From the IMG/VR virus record IMGVR_UViG_3300036770_004723, positions 222,585 to 286,584 of that record: a DNA stretch of 64,000 bases; one strand, written 5' to 3'. Every line of letters begins with the position of its first letter. The first letter of the stretch is position 1. Both the position numbers and the translations under genes were made by a program. Positions 8,547 through 16,189 of the stretch are shown here, piece after piece. The DNA comes from a virus. The notes below the pieces were generated by a model that saw only the letters and a list, made by a program, of their open reading frames with translations, was not told the origin of the DNA and ran no database searches.

Positions 8547-9647
8547 CTATCTTTTAATCCAGTGCCAAACAGGTTCTACGAATATTCCGCTTTTATCACT
8601 TGCACTACCTACTCGTTTCGCCATTCTGTATCCAAAATGGTGGCCTTGCTTTGCACCTAATTTAATTAGGTATTCATTCATAGGATCGCACAATTTATTT
8701 ACGGTGTGTCCAGAATAAACGTCACTTATATTAACACATAAATGACCACCTACTTTAAGACTAGCATACGATTTTTCCACCAAAGGAATTAAAAACTTTT
8801 TTACCCAAGTACTGCAATCTTTATAGCGCAAATAACTTTGGTCCTCGTCTTTACTATAACGTTCAATATTGAAATACGGAGGACTAGTAAAGGCGATATC
8901 AAAATGATTGGAAGGAAGATCTGCTTTTTCAAAACCACTAAAATAAATATTAGCTTTTTGATCCTGCCGTATATATCTACGTATTTGTTTTCTGTAGTTT
9001 TCGTGTAGATGAATGTTAGGATCGAAACCTACGTATTCAACTGCACTACTCGCTAAAAATCCTTCAAGCCTGTCACCCCAACCACTACACATGTCTAAAA
9101 CAGAGCCTTCACGGGCATAGCGATCATATAGTGCTTTAGCCGCACTTGGCCTGAATTGACTAGCTATGTATTTACGCATGGCGATACAACTGGATAATAC
9201 TTTACTATCAACATGGCTGTTCTTAAGACTAAATATTGCTTTTAACATACTGGCACGAAATTTAGGTGTGTGCCAAACTCTCATAGGGCTTGGACTATTT
9301 ACACTATCACAAAACATTCGTGCCTGATGGTGGAAGTGGTTTGAAGCTGCATTGCCAACATTAGAGCTTTCTATATATCTGTCTGATAGTATAAACTTTT
9401 CACTTGGGTAGCGTGTAACAACTTGACCTAGTTTTAGAAGTTTTTTGGTATTCAAGTCCACTAATTGTTGGTGTGCATCATCTGCATCTTGAAGTGAGGG
9501 AGCTTTTAAAGGAAGTGCCAGATTATAACTATCAATTAAATCACTTATAAAAGTAATAGATCCTTCGACTCCGTACTTATCAACTAATCTAATTAAATTT
9601 TTGTGATCTATATTAAGTTCGCCGTCATTTATTTGATAATGCTTCAT
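8547..9647 (-). CDS. DNA methyltransferase, SPPY type (N4-cytosine or N6-adenine)
   Basis: 366 residues. The SAM-binding core starts near residue 182 (SVLDMCSGWGDR, motif I), followed by VGFDP (motif II) and the catalytic SPPY at 255-258 (motif IV). Motif I therefore precedes motif IV, with an unusual 180-residue N-terminal region that may recognise the target. SPPY is typical of N4-cytosine and some N6-adenine enzymes. A phage enzyme like this protects its DNA from host restriction. No restriction partner is seen nearby. Confidence 0.88.
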   Translation of the reverse strand: MKHYQINDGELNIDHKNLIRLVDKYGVEGSITFISDLIDSYNLALPLKAPSLQDADDAHQQLVDLNTKKLLKLGQVVTRYPSEKFILSDRYIESSNVGNAASNHFHHQARMFCDSVNSPSPMRVWHTPKFRASMLKAIFSLKNSHVDSKVLSSCIAMRKYIASQFRPSAAKALYDRYAREGSVLDMCSGWGDRLEGFLASSAVEYVGFDPNIHLHENYRKQIRRYIRQDQKANIYFSGFEKADLPSNHFDIAFTSPPYFNIERYSKDEDQSYLRYKDCSTWVKKFLIPLVEKSYASLKVGGHLCVNISDVYSGHTVNKLCDPMNEYLIKLGAKQGHHFGYRMAKRVGSASDKSGIFVEPVWHWIKR

Positions 9648-9678
9648 TATATTTTCTTATAGGATTCTCTTAACCTTA

Positions 9679-9686
9679 ATTTACAG
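9679..9686 (-). promoter_or_regulatory. CTGTAAAT intergenic motif, copy 1
   Basis: Minus-strand ATTAAACTGTAAATTAAGG in the 65-base gap ahead of the methyltransferase gene, 32 bases upstream of its ATG. One of six intergenic copies in the window. It could be a phage-specific promoter element; no standard -35/-10 pair is seen around it. Confidence 0.4.
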
Positions 9687-9712
9687 TTTAATCTGCTTTA
9701 CCAATGGAAAAG

Positions 9713-10303
9713 CTACCTGCCTTTAAATAGGTTAGAACTGACTTTATTTGAAATTTCTTCTACATCGATCTTTATGTAACCCATTACAAGGTCTTCTTGG
9801 TAGTCGTTTGCGAATTTACCTCCTATAACACTGATATTTTTTGCTAAGTATCCAGATACAGGCTTCAAAATATATTTCTCTCCCCAAAGATCTGGTATAA
9901 AAAACAAATAATGGCCTCTATCTAATTCAGACAAGTGTTTTCTGTTTAACCACTTTACTTCTGTACCTAATTCTTTAATACTAGGTAATGTTTCAATGAT
10001 TACATCTATTTCTTTTATTTTACTGTACTGAATACATACTTTAACCGAATATAATGTATTTAGATTTTTATTTTTATGTATTACACTAACAAACTCACTT
10101 AATTCTGTGAACAGTGTTTTATTAAATTCATAAGTGGAGACAGATTCGTATATTTCAAGTACACGACTCTTTATTTTTTCTATTAAATCTGTTTCAGGCA
10201 TTTCTGAATAAATTTTACACAGTTGGCCGTTTTCTAAAATCTTACCTTCACCGGTTAAACACTTAGGGACTATATTCATTTTAAAGGATTCTACTCGATA
10301 CAT
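9713..10303 (-). CDS. Unknown protein
   Basis: 196 residues. A later ATG (codon 9) is possible; neither start has a strong ribosome binding site. Mixed alpha/beta with conserved-looking GHYLFFIPDLWGEKY near 130-145. The start overlaps the end of the gene upstream. No family recognised. Confidence 0.75.
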   Translation of the reverse strand: MYRVESFKMNIVPKCLTGEGKILENGQLCKIYSEMPETDLIEKIKSRVLEIYESVSTYEFNKTLFTELSEFVSVIHKNKNLNTLYSVKVCIQYSKIKEIDVIIETLPSIKELGTEVKWLNRKHLSELDRGHYLFFIPDLWGEKYILKPVSGYLAKNISVIGGKFANDYQEDLVMGYIKIDVEEISNKVSSNLFKGR

Positions 10304-10479
10304 TTTTCAAGATCCTTGATTGGTGTTGTGTGTCCGTAACATTTACGATAATTCTCTATTAAAAGAGCATCTAATTCTTTTCCCTTCTTTTCTTTTAGAA
10401 GAGTCGCGGCCTTACTCTCTGCCTGTAAAAAGATCTCACCTACTACACTATGGACATAACGGACAGTATTTTTATTCAT
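10291..10479 (-). CDS. Small helical protein
   Basis: 62 residues, alanine/lysine/glutamate-rich helix (residues 15-45). Starts immediately after the stop of the transglutaminase-like gene. No family recognised. Confidence 0.65.
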   Translation of the reverse strand: MNKNTVRYVHSVVGEIFLQAESKAATLLKEKKGKELDALLIENYRKCYGHTTPIKDLEKCIE

Positions 10480-10896
10480 TTAAAGTACCTCGAACCATTT
10501 ACATTGATCATAAGAAGTATCAGACATCTTGACCCATGAATAACCTAAATCAGTTAATTCTGACTTGGTTTTAATACTATTGAATCTATTGTCAAGTATA
10601 TATGTACCTTTGTCCGTTTCTGTTGCTACCACACAATGCAATTCTTTTTCTTCGGTATGACAAATGATTAATCTAGAGGAATGTCCTTGATCGTGTATTA
10701 ATTTGCGTAAAGCAAGTGCAAAGTCTTCACAGTCTCCGCTGAAAGATTGAGTTCCATCATAATCATCATCTGGCAGTACCCACTTTTCTAATATTCCATA
10801 TTTTTCTACATCACATACATAAGTAAAGCCTTGTTTAACCTTACCGAACAGTTGAATTAACTCATGTTTAGCAATTGGCCTTTTTGTTTGTTCCAT
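10480..10896 (-). CDS. Transglutaminase-like cysteine peptidase
   Basis: 138 residues. GDCEDFALALRKL around Cys56, ELHCVVA with His87 and YILDNRF with Asp102 give the Cys-His-Asp triad of the bacterial transglutaminase-like cysteine proteinase group (papain fold). Members cleave peptides or isopeptide bonds. No signal peptide, so it acts in the cytoplasm unless exported by the lysis genes. The start lies inside the end of the lipoprotein gene. A lysis role or a role against host proteins both fit. Confidence 0.75.
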   Translation of the reverse strand: MEQTKRPIAKHELIQLFGKVKQGFTYVCDVEKYGILEKWVLPDDDYDGTQSFSGDCEDFALALRKLIHDQGHSSRLIICHTEEKELHCVVATETDKGTYILDNRFNSIKTKSELTDLGYSWVKMSDTSYDQCKWFEVL

Positions 10897-11047
10897 TTTT
10901 CTTGTTCTCTATCTCTATTTGTTTTTTAAGTAAAGTACATCCAGCAGGTGAAACTACTTCTTTACCTGTTTTAAATTCATTATCGGGTGATGTACCTGAG
11001 GTTGTTGCACACCCACATAATAGTATACTAAATACAAATGTCTTCAT
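10868..11047 (-). CDS. Small lipoprotein, possible outer-membrane spanin
   Basis: 59 residues from the ATG at 11047 (a TTG one codon earlier is ignored). Short hydrophobic signal FVFSILLCGC with a cysteine as lipidation candidate at about residue 11-13, then a polar, lysine-rich tail. Size, lipobox and overlap with a small membrane-protein gene match Rz1-type outer spanins, which fuse inner and outer membranes in the last step of lysis. It overlaps the peptidase gene downstream by 29 bases. Confidence 0.6.
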   Translation of the reverse strand: MKTFVFSILLCGCATTSGTSPDNEFKTGKEVVSPAGCTLLKKQIEIENKKNGTNKKANC

Positions 11048-11177
11048 CAATTAGATTCCAATTTTTACGGATTTCAGTGAAAAAAGTTTTTAGTATCTTT
11101 AGCAAGACAAAGAACACTACAACACTTATTAAGATAATCACTATCTTACCTGTTGTTAATTCATTTAAATGGATCAT
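11028..11177 (-). CDS. 49-residue single-helix membrane protein, possible spanin or holin partner
   Basis: ATG at 11177, stop at 11028-11030. One strongly hydrophobic helix at about residues 11-27 (IVIILISVVVFFVLL) with a short N-terminus and a basic tail. The reading frame overlaps the gene before it by four bases (ATGA) and the lipoprotein gene after it by 20 bases, so all three are probably co-translated. It could be the inner-membrane partner of the lipoprotein, although inner spanins are normally longer. Confidence 0.6.
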   Translation of the reverse strand: MIHLNELTTGKIVIILISVVVFFVLLKILKTFFTEIRKNWNLIDEDICI

Positions 11178-11428
11178 GTTAATTCTACCACTACATTATT
11201 TATATCAACGTTCAGTGCTTTGGCTATAGTTTCAACCATCAAAGTTTTTGCTGCCTCATAGACATAAGGATTTAAATCTAGTTCATTGTTTTCCTGAACT
11301 TTTTCACGATATCCATTATCGATCATTATGGATTTTACTCGTGATTTTTCAAAGCACACTTTTATTTTATGAGGTTCTGCTTCAATTTCTTCTGTTAAAA
11401 GAAGTTTTATACTAGCGTTATCTAACAT
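11174..11428 (-). CDS. Small unknown protein
   Basis: 84 residues, good ribosome binding site (TAAGG) before the ATG. Acidic, with a central strand pair and a C-terminal helix-strand (ALNVDINNVVVEL). No family recognised. Confidence 0.75.
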   Translation of the reverse strand: MLDNASIKLLLTEEIEAEPHKIKVCFEKSRVKSIMIDNGYREKVQENNELDLNPYVYEAAKTLMVETIAKALNVDINNVVVELT

Positions 11429-11436
11429 ATTTTACC

Positions 11437-11646
11437 TTAAACTTTATTTAATACTGTTATATTGCTAAGGGCTAAGACTATTCCATTATCGAAGTCGTTA
11501 AACTCGCCAAAATCTTTAGCTTCACTTATTTTAGCTTGCAAAGATTCTATTGTTTCAGTTTTATCGTATAAAAGAGAAGTCATTGCGAAAGCAAAGCCAT
11601 TACGTTCGTGCCTTTTCTTTCTTTTCTCTCGCCATTTACCGAACAT
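11437..11646 (-). CDS. Small unknown protein with very basic N-terminus
   Basis: 69 residues. Residues 3-14 are almost all K, R and E; the rest is neutral and helical. It might touch nucleic acid, but no motif supports that. Start overlaps the C39-like gene by 11 bases. Confidence 0.7.
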   Translation of the reverse strand: MFGKWREKRKKRHERNGFAFAMTSLLYDKTETIESLQAKISEAKDFGEFNDFDNGIVLALSNITVLNKV

Positions 11647-12112
11647 TAATTTTCTCCTGATCTACATAAGATTGTTTAACATCTGACATTTTTACTCTTA
11701 GAGTTGGAGCATAACCTTTTATAAGTTCAGACATTTCATCTTCGCAATCTGGATCTAGTGTATACCAAAACTTATCGGCGCGTCCTTTGTTAGGATCTAG
11801 AACAACAAGCTTATCGTCTTTATCCAAATACATTATTACGCTGTGATTTCCTGCTACAGTATTTAATGAAGGCACTGTACATAAGTAAAAATATCCATCG
11901 TCAATATAATCAACTATTGGATTAAGTAGCTCATGCTCGATACCTAAAGATTTTAAAAAAGTATGCTCATTTACCTTATAGCAATTCTTTTTAAAATCTT
12001 GATGAAAGACTTCAGTTATTTTATCAATGTGAATGCCTGTAAGCATGGATAAACTGGCAGACACACAGTTATCACTTAAAGTTTGAATAACGTGTTTTAT
12101 ACGGAAGTCCAT
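11636..12112 (-). CDS. C39-like (papain-fold) cysteine peptidase homologue
   Basis: 158 residues. DNCVSASLSMLTG places a cysteine (Cys16) at the start of a helix; GNHSVIMY gives His90; VVLDPNKG gives Asp106. This is the order and spacing of the C39/papain-like families (Cys, His, Asp-Pro). There is no signal peptide and no transporter nearby, so it is not a bacteriocin exporter. It is followed by the lysis-type genes and preceded by the Ntn hydrolase, in a small cluster of peptidase-fold proteins. Confidence 0.7.
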   Translation of the reverse strand: MDFRIKHVIQTLSDNCVSASLSMLTGIHIDKITEVFHQDFKKNCYKVNEHTFLKSLGIEHELLNPIVDYIDDGYFYLCTVPSLNTVAGNHSVIMYLDKDDKLVVLDPNKGRADKFWYTLDPDCEDEMSELIKGYAPTLRVKMSDVKQSYVDQEKINVR

Positions 12113-12116
12113 AAAA

Positions 12117-12563
12117 TTAAATCCATTTTTCTTCTGTTATAGAATAGGCGAGTACATTACTGCCTGTACAGATGTCTCGGGTTGCCGTATATTTTATGGC
12201 CTCAATGGCGTTCTTGCCGTGATCTAATGCAGCTAGTGCAAAATGTTCTCCTGAACCTAAAGTTACACTGCAAGCTAACTTACAGCCATACGGCTGATTT
12301 TTGTCTGATGTTCTATGGTAGACTTCTTTGGTTTTCTTATCAAAGTATAATGCAGCACATTCAATAGAGGATTCAACTTGTTCACCATTAAAAATCTGCA
12401 CCAACTTATTATAGTCAGCTAATTTACCACAAAAGAACCATATACCGTCTTGTGTTTCCACAAATTTGTCCACAGACTCGTCTGTTAGAATTACAGTTTC
12501 TAATAGTACTCTTTGATCCACTGCTAATATTTTTGATTTATGATCATACACAACAGTTGTCAT
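12117..12563 (-). CDS. Proteasome beta / HslV-like Ntn hydrolase
   Basis: 148 residues, close to the size of HslV. After Met1 comes TTVVYD, so methionine removal would expose an N-terminal threonine, the nucleophile of this family. Asp16 (AVDQR) and Lys33 (VDKF) sit where the catalytic Asp17/Lys33 of proteasome subunits are expected. The C-terminal half has SGEHFALAALDHG, then EAIKYTATRDICTG, matching the family pattern GSG..FALGAL..G.SA.EA...A..D..TG. The family forms rings that degrade proteins fed by an ATPase. No HslU or other AAA+ gene lies in this window, so it may act alone or with a host unfoldase. Confidence 0.82.
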   Translation of the reverse strand: MTTVVYDHKSKILAVDQRVLLETVILTDESVDKFVETQDGIWFFCGKLADYNKLVQIFNGEQVESSIECAALYFDKKTKEVYHRTSDKNQPYGCKLACSVTLGSGEHFALAALDHGKNAIEAIKYTATRDICTGSNVLAYSITEEKWI

Positions 12564-12575
12564 CTTATTTACCTT

Positions 12576-13448
12576 TTAGTAGTTCTTTACAATTACTTCA
12601 ACAGTGTTATTGAGTTTGTTGTCTACAGCACGGTTAAGAGTGTAGGCTTCACCTTTTGTTCTGAATTCTGGATAAATAACTTTATATTGCTTCATCCACT
12701 TAGCCAGTTCTTTATTTTTGTGCCCACGGTGTTGAACACAATTACTTAGGATCCATCGAATACCTAAACCGTCTAGATAATCCAACATACTAAACAACTT
12801 TAGATCGTTATCTTTATTCCAATTGCCTTCATAGACATTATCGCCGCTAGCAGAATACGGAGGATCGAAATAAAAAACGTGATTTTTGTCAATTTTCTTA
12901 ATTGCCTTCTTAACATACTGAAGGTAACAAAGATTATGTAATTTTATATTCTGCAAACGATTCCATATCTCTGTAATATGGGCATCACGCGAATTAGATG
13001 GATTTGACGTCCTGAATCCGAAAGGTAAATTAAACTCACCTTCTGCATTAAATCTGATTAAACTGCTAAAGCTATGTTTACTTAATACCCAAAGTCGATC
13101 AGGTGTCATGTTTTTGTTACATCGTTGGCGGTAACGATAATAAGCATCTTCATCTTGTGCTTCACGACCTAGCTTGTTTCTCTTTATCTCTGTATTTAAA
13201 AGCTTAATAAGCTTGTCTGATTCAGATGTAGTTTTAATGAATTCCATTATACTAAATACATTTTTATCGTATTCATTGTAATGTACTTTCTTACCTTGAC
13301 CTAAAGCATTAAGTGCTATTACTCCAGAACCTCCAAACACATCATGCAAAACTTTATATTCACCTAATAGACTTTTAATCTGATCAACTAGCTTAAACTT
13401 GCTTCCTTGATATGCTATAGGTCCACGAATTATTTTAAAAGCGTCCAT
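12576..13448 (-). CDS. Dam-like DNA adenine methyltransferase (D12 class)
   Basis: 290 residues. YQGSKFKLVDQI at 13-24 resembles motif X of Dam-type enzymes, HDVFGGSGVIA (35-45) is the SAM-binding motif I, and YFDPPYS (DPPY at 195-198) is catalytic motif IV. The order X-I-IV is that of D12-class N6-adenine methyltransferases such as Dam and T4 Dam. GATC specificity is likely but not proven; GATC is frequent in this DNA. It would protect phage DNA and could mark regulatory GATC sites. Confidence 0.88.
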   Translation of the reverse strand: MDAFKIIRGPIAYQGSKFKLVDQIKSLLGEYKVLHDVFGGSGVIALNALGQGKKVHYNEYDKNVFSIMEFIKTTSESDKLIKLLNTEIKRNKLGREAQDEDAYYRYRQRCNKNMTPDRLWVLSKHSFSSLIRFNAEGEFNLPFGFRTSNPSNSRDAHITEIWNRLQNIKLHNLCYLQYVKKAIKKIDKNHVFYFDPPYSASGDNVYEGNWNKDNDLKLFSMLDYLDGLGIRWILSNCVQHRGHKNKELAKWMKQYKVIYPEFRTKGEAYTLNRAVDNKLNNTVEVIVKNY

Positions 13449-13549
13449 CGGTTAAAACCTTAAACAGTTATTTTATGTTCTTTTAAATTAGGTTTATTAG
13501 AACCTTACGGTACAATGTTTACTATTTAGTTTCTAATAAATTAAAATAT

Positions 13550-13639
13550 CTACACGGTCAAACCTAATACAATAAACATAATTCCTACAATTAGAATAGC
13601 TAAAACTTTAATATACGGATATTTAGATTGATTATCCAC
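13550..13639 (-). CDS. Possible 29-residue membrane peptide
   Basis: GTG start preceded by GAGGTTCCA. The product has a short polar N-terminus (residues 1-10) and one hydrophobic helix (about 11-29, VLAILIVGIMFIVLGL). It lies in a 265-base gap with no other credible frame. The rest of the gap (13449-13549 and 13640-13714) shows no gene, hairpin or promoter I can support. Confidence 0.45.
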   Translation of the reverse strand: MDNQSKYPYIKVLAILIVGIMFIVLGLTV

Positions 13640-13714
13640 TGGAACCTCATATTGCTTTATATGAAAATTTAAGCATCTGGAGAACTGATACCTATTAATT
13701 TATTTTACTTCAGA

Positions 13715-14203
13715 TTATTTATTTCCAGACCAATCATCTAAGCCTACAGTAATTGTATTGCCTTTTAAGGAAAGGTGACTGTCGCTCAATGGTTGAAATT
13801 CAATTTCGTATTCTAGCAGGTCTGATTTTGTAACCTCATACTTTGCACCAATAGAAAAAGTTTTAAATTTACCGTGAACAATACTGTCCAATAAGGCAGA
13901 AGCTTGCAAAACATTTACACTAGGTAGCCAGAAAACTTGAATACGGTTTTTATCGACCTTACCAATCTTTACGAATACGCGACGCCAATATTGATCCATG
14001 TAACTTGATCTGTCTTTTCTCCATTTAGATTTACGTACAGAAATGCCGAATGTTCTGTAAACAAGAATTACAACCCTATCGTTAGTATCAAGTGCTTTCT
14101 TTAAAGCACTTGGATCAGGCAAACCACAAAATGATACGGTCTTTGGCATTGGTACAGAATCTAATTGATTCTTCCAATTGCGGATAGCAGTATTAATCGA
14201 CAT
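13715..14203 (-). CDS. Unknown protein, paralogue of the gene at 16773-17159
   Basis: 162 residues. Residues about 20-100 match the product of 16773-17159 closely, including FGL or CGLPDP, RKSKWRK, RSS, and an identical WRRVFVKIGKVDKNRI stretch. The last 60 residues are private to this copy. The strongly basic RKSKWRK patch suggests nucleic-acid contact. No named family recognised. Confidence 0.85.
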   Translation of the reverse strand: MSINTAIRNWKNQLDSVPMPKTVSFCGLPDPSALKKALDTNDRVVILVYRTFGISVRKSKWRKDRSSYMDQYWRRVFVKIGKVDKNRIQVFWLPSVNVLQASALLDSIVHGKFKTFSIGAKYEVTKSDLLEYEIEFQPLSDSHLSLKGNTITVGLDDWSGNK

Positions 14204-14617
14204 TTAGTTCTCCAAATAAAGTTTAACATTAAGGAGGTAGTGCATTTTATGTTTGATAGTTACCTGTGTAAATCGAACAGTTTTACGATTTAATTTGACT
14301 TGAAGTTTTAATTGTTTAGCTAGCTGTTTGCTTGCATGATCCAAACTTAAATGTTCAGCACTGGCCGTATAAACTTTTTTACCTTTAGGTGCTTTTACAT
14401 CTAACCCGCCATTTTTACAACCAAGCAAAATACACAGTGCATTAGTTAAATGTTGCACTGTCTTTTCTGAACTATGTACCAAGTTACTTGCGTTAAAAGT
14501 GCGTAGAGGATCTGCAAAGTTATTGAATACACTCTCAAATTCGTTTTCGTTTTTAACTTCAATAATGGCCTGAGACTCATTATCAATGGTTACAGGAATT
14601 TTATTAGATTTCTTCAT
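14204..14617 (-). CDS. Unknown protein
   Basis: 137 residues, ATG overlapping the previous stop by four bases. C-terminal 70 residues are basic with strand pattern (LQVKLNRKTVRFTQVTI). No family recognised. Confidence 0.8.
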   Translation of the reverse strand: MKKSNKIPVTIDNESQAIIEVKNENEFESVFNNFADPLRTFNASNLVHSSEKTVQHLTNALCILLGCKNGGLDVKAPKGKKVYTASAEHLSLDHASKQLAKQLKLQVKLNRKTVRFTQVTIKHKMHYLLNVKLYLEN

Positions 14618-15333
14618 TTAATTTTGATTCCATTCGATTTCCTACGTGACAATATGTTGTAAGCTGCTTGCGCGGCCTGTTCAATTTCTTTTGCTACAGT
14701 GTGTCCACCTACCGCAGTAGCATAAACATTTTGACCTGCATATACCAGTACGTCCAATACTTCTATAGGAACTAATTCGTATCCTTTTGGAATTAAACCA
14801 CTGGCACGTAAGGCTGAAGGACTGTAACCTATACTTCGCAGTGGATGATTGACGCTCTTGTAATCTGCACGTTCAACACGAGTAAACTTGTACTGTTTAC
14901 GTAAACGTTCTTCTTCATCTGCAATTCGTTTGCGTTGTGCCTGATCAGTAAGCTTTGCGTAAATTGATTCAAACTCAGCGGCCCTTCCATACACAAGACC
15001 TAGTACATCGCGTAAAGCACCTTCAGTAACATTCAAGTAAATTGAATCTTGAATTTGATCTATGTGACTGCAATTGAAATCCATAAATGGCATACGTAGT
15101 AAAGGAAATTCGTATGCGGCTTGCCTAAGTACATCAAACCAAATTTCTTCTATCTGCGCTTTTAGACTTACAGTTATAGCTTCGTGCATTAAAGAAGCAG
15201 TACGTTTGGTTATATTTGATGATACAAACATTACGATTGCCGATTGTTCTTTATACGCATTAATAACAACAAGATCGTCTTCGGTAGCCAGTTCAATATC
15301 TGAATTACATATTAACTTCGGTTTACTGAACAT
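14614..15333 (-). CDS. Unknown protein
   Basis: 239 residues. Beta-strand N-terminus, a charged helix at about 120-150 with E/R/K-rich sequence, then a region with LRSIGYSPSALRASGLIPKGY. No family recognised. Coupled to the gene downstream. Confidence 0.82.
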   Translation of the reverse strand: MFSKPKLICNSDIELATEDDLVVINAYKEQSAIVMFVSSNITKRTASLMHEAITVSLKAQIEEIWFDVLRQAAYEFPLLRMPFMDFNCSHIDQIQDSIYLNVTEGALRDVLGLVYGRAAEFESIYAKLTDQAQRKRIADEEERLRKQYKFTRVERADYKSVNHPLRSIGYSPSALRASGLIPKGYELVPIEVLDVLVYAGQNVYATAVGGHTVAKEIEQAAQAAYNILSRRKSNGIKIK

Positions 15334-15335
15334 AC

Positions 15336-15644
15336 TTATTCTCCGCTAGTACAGTTACCTACTACAACTGTATAAGTTTCACTATATCCAGCTTGTGTTA
15401 TATGGAACTCTATATTTTCAATTTTTTGTAGTACATTGAATACAGCTACAAGTTTACCCTTTACACAAACTTCCGTTATTAACTCAGCACGATCTTTTAA
15501 AGAGGATTCTTTAATAGGTGGCTCAGGAAAACCAAGTAGATCCATAGTGAAATACGAAGCAGTAGCAATACCTAGTACGAAAAGAAGCATATAGAAAAAG
15601 CCACTAAACATACTCTTTATATCTTTAGTCGTGATTTGTGACAT
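15336..15644 (-). CDS. Membrane-anchored small protein
   Basis: 102 residues. A hydrophobic helix at about 14-33 (FFYMLLFVLGIATASYF) anchors it; the remaining 65 residues, with two cysteines, would lie outside the membrane or in the periplasm. No family recognised. Start overlaps the end of the gene upstream. Confidence 0.8.
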   Translation of the reverse strand: MSQITTKDIKSMFSGFFYMLLFVLGIATASYFTMDLLGFPEPPIKESSLKDRAELITEVCVKGKLVAVFNVLQKIENIEFHITQAGYSETYTVVVGNCTSGE

Positions 15645-16155
15645 CTAAGCTTCTCCAATTACGTGACATTGGAATTAATTCATGTTCAATAATACTTTTA
15701 ATATTTGACAGAATTGCACCTAGACTATCAATGCCACCAACTTCGTGCGAGTGTAATCGAATCTTTTGCTTGCAAGATGCAAATTCGAAAACACAGATAG
15801 GTACTTTTGAAGGCGTTTCACCAATTTTATAATAAACACTACCTGAAAATGGTGTATCTTCATCATTTATCATTACGTATTTAGTTATAAAGCTTTCTGC
15901 TTTTACGCACGAGAAAAAATGCTCTATTGCGTTAACTACTCGCAGGCATTTTTCTTCAAACTTAGCTTGACCTGTTTCTCCATGTTCCCCATAACTATGA
16001 ATACCTATAACACAGCTACCCCAAGCAATTGTAAATTTTCCATAGAAATGGTGAGGTATTAAAAAGTGAGGATTGAATCTGTGTTCTACTTGCCAGCTAA
16101 TTGCATTGAGTGAAGGACTAGCCTGCAAAAAACTTCTATTTGAATATTGATTCAT
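15625..16155 (-). CDS. Unknown protein with duplicated 5' end
   Basis: 176 residues from the ATG at 16155, chosen because AGAGGT stands before it. An upstream ATG (16197) overlaps the previous stop but lacks a ribosome binding site and would add 14 residues repeating QYSNR. The body is mixed alpha/beta. No family recognised. Confidence 0.75.
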   Translation of the reverse strand: MNQYSNRSFLQASPSLNAISWQVEHRFNPHFLIPHHFYGKFTIAWGSCVIGIHSYGEHGETGQAKFEEKCLRVVNAIEHFFSCVKAESFITKYVMINDEDTPFSGSVYYKIGETPSKVPICVFEFASCKQKIRLHSHEVGGIDSLGAILSNIKSIIEHELIPMSRNWRSLDVTNHD

Positions 16156-16180
16156 TTTGAAACCTCTATTTGAATATTGA
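16131..16180. repeat. Short direct repeat, 20 bases twice, 30-base period
   Basis: Copies at 16131-16150 and 16161-16180 differ by one base. They span the start region of the gene ending at 15625 and encode the peptide QYSNR twice. The repeat looks like a recent slippage duplication that placed a second start codon. Confidence 0.75.
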
Positions 16181-16189
16181 TAAATTTCG

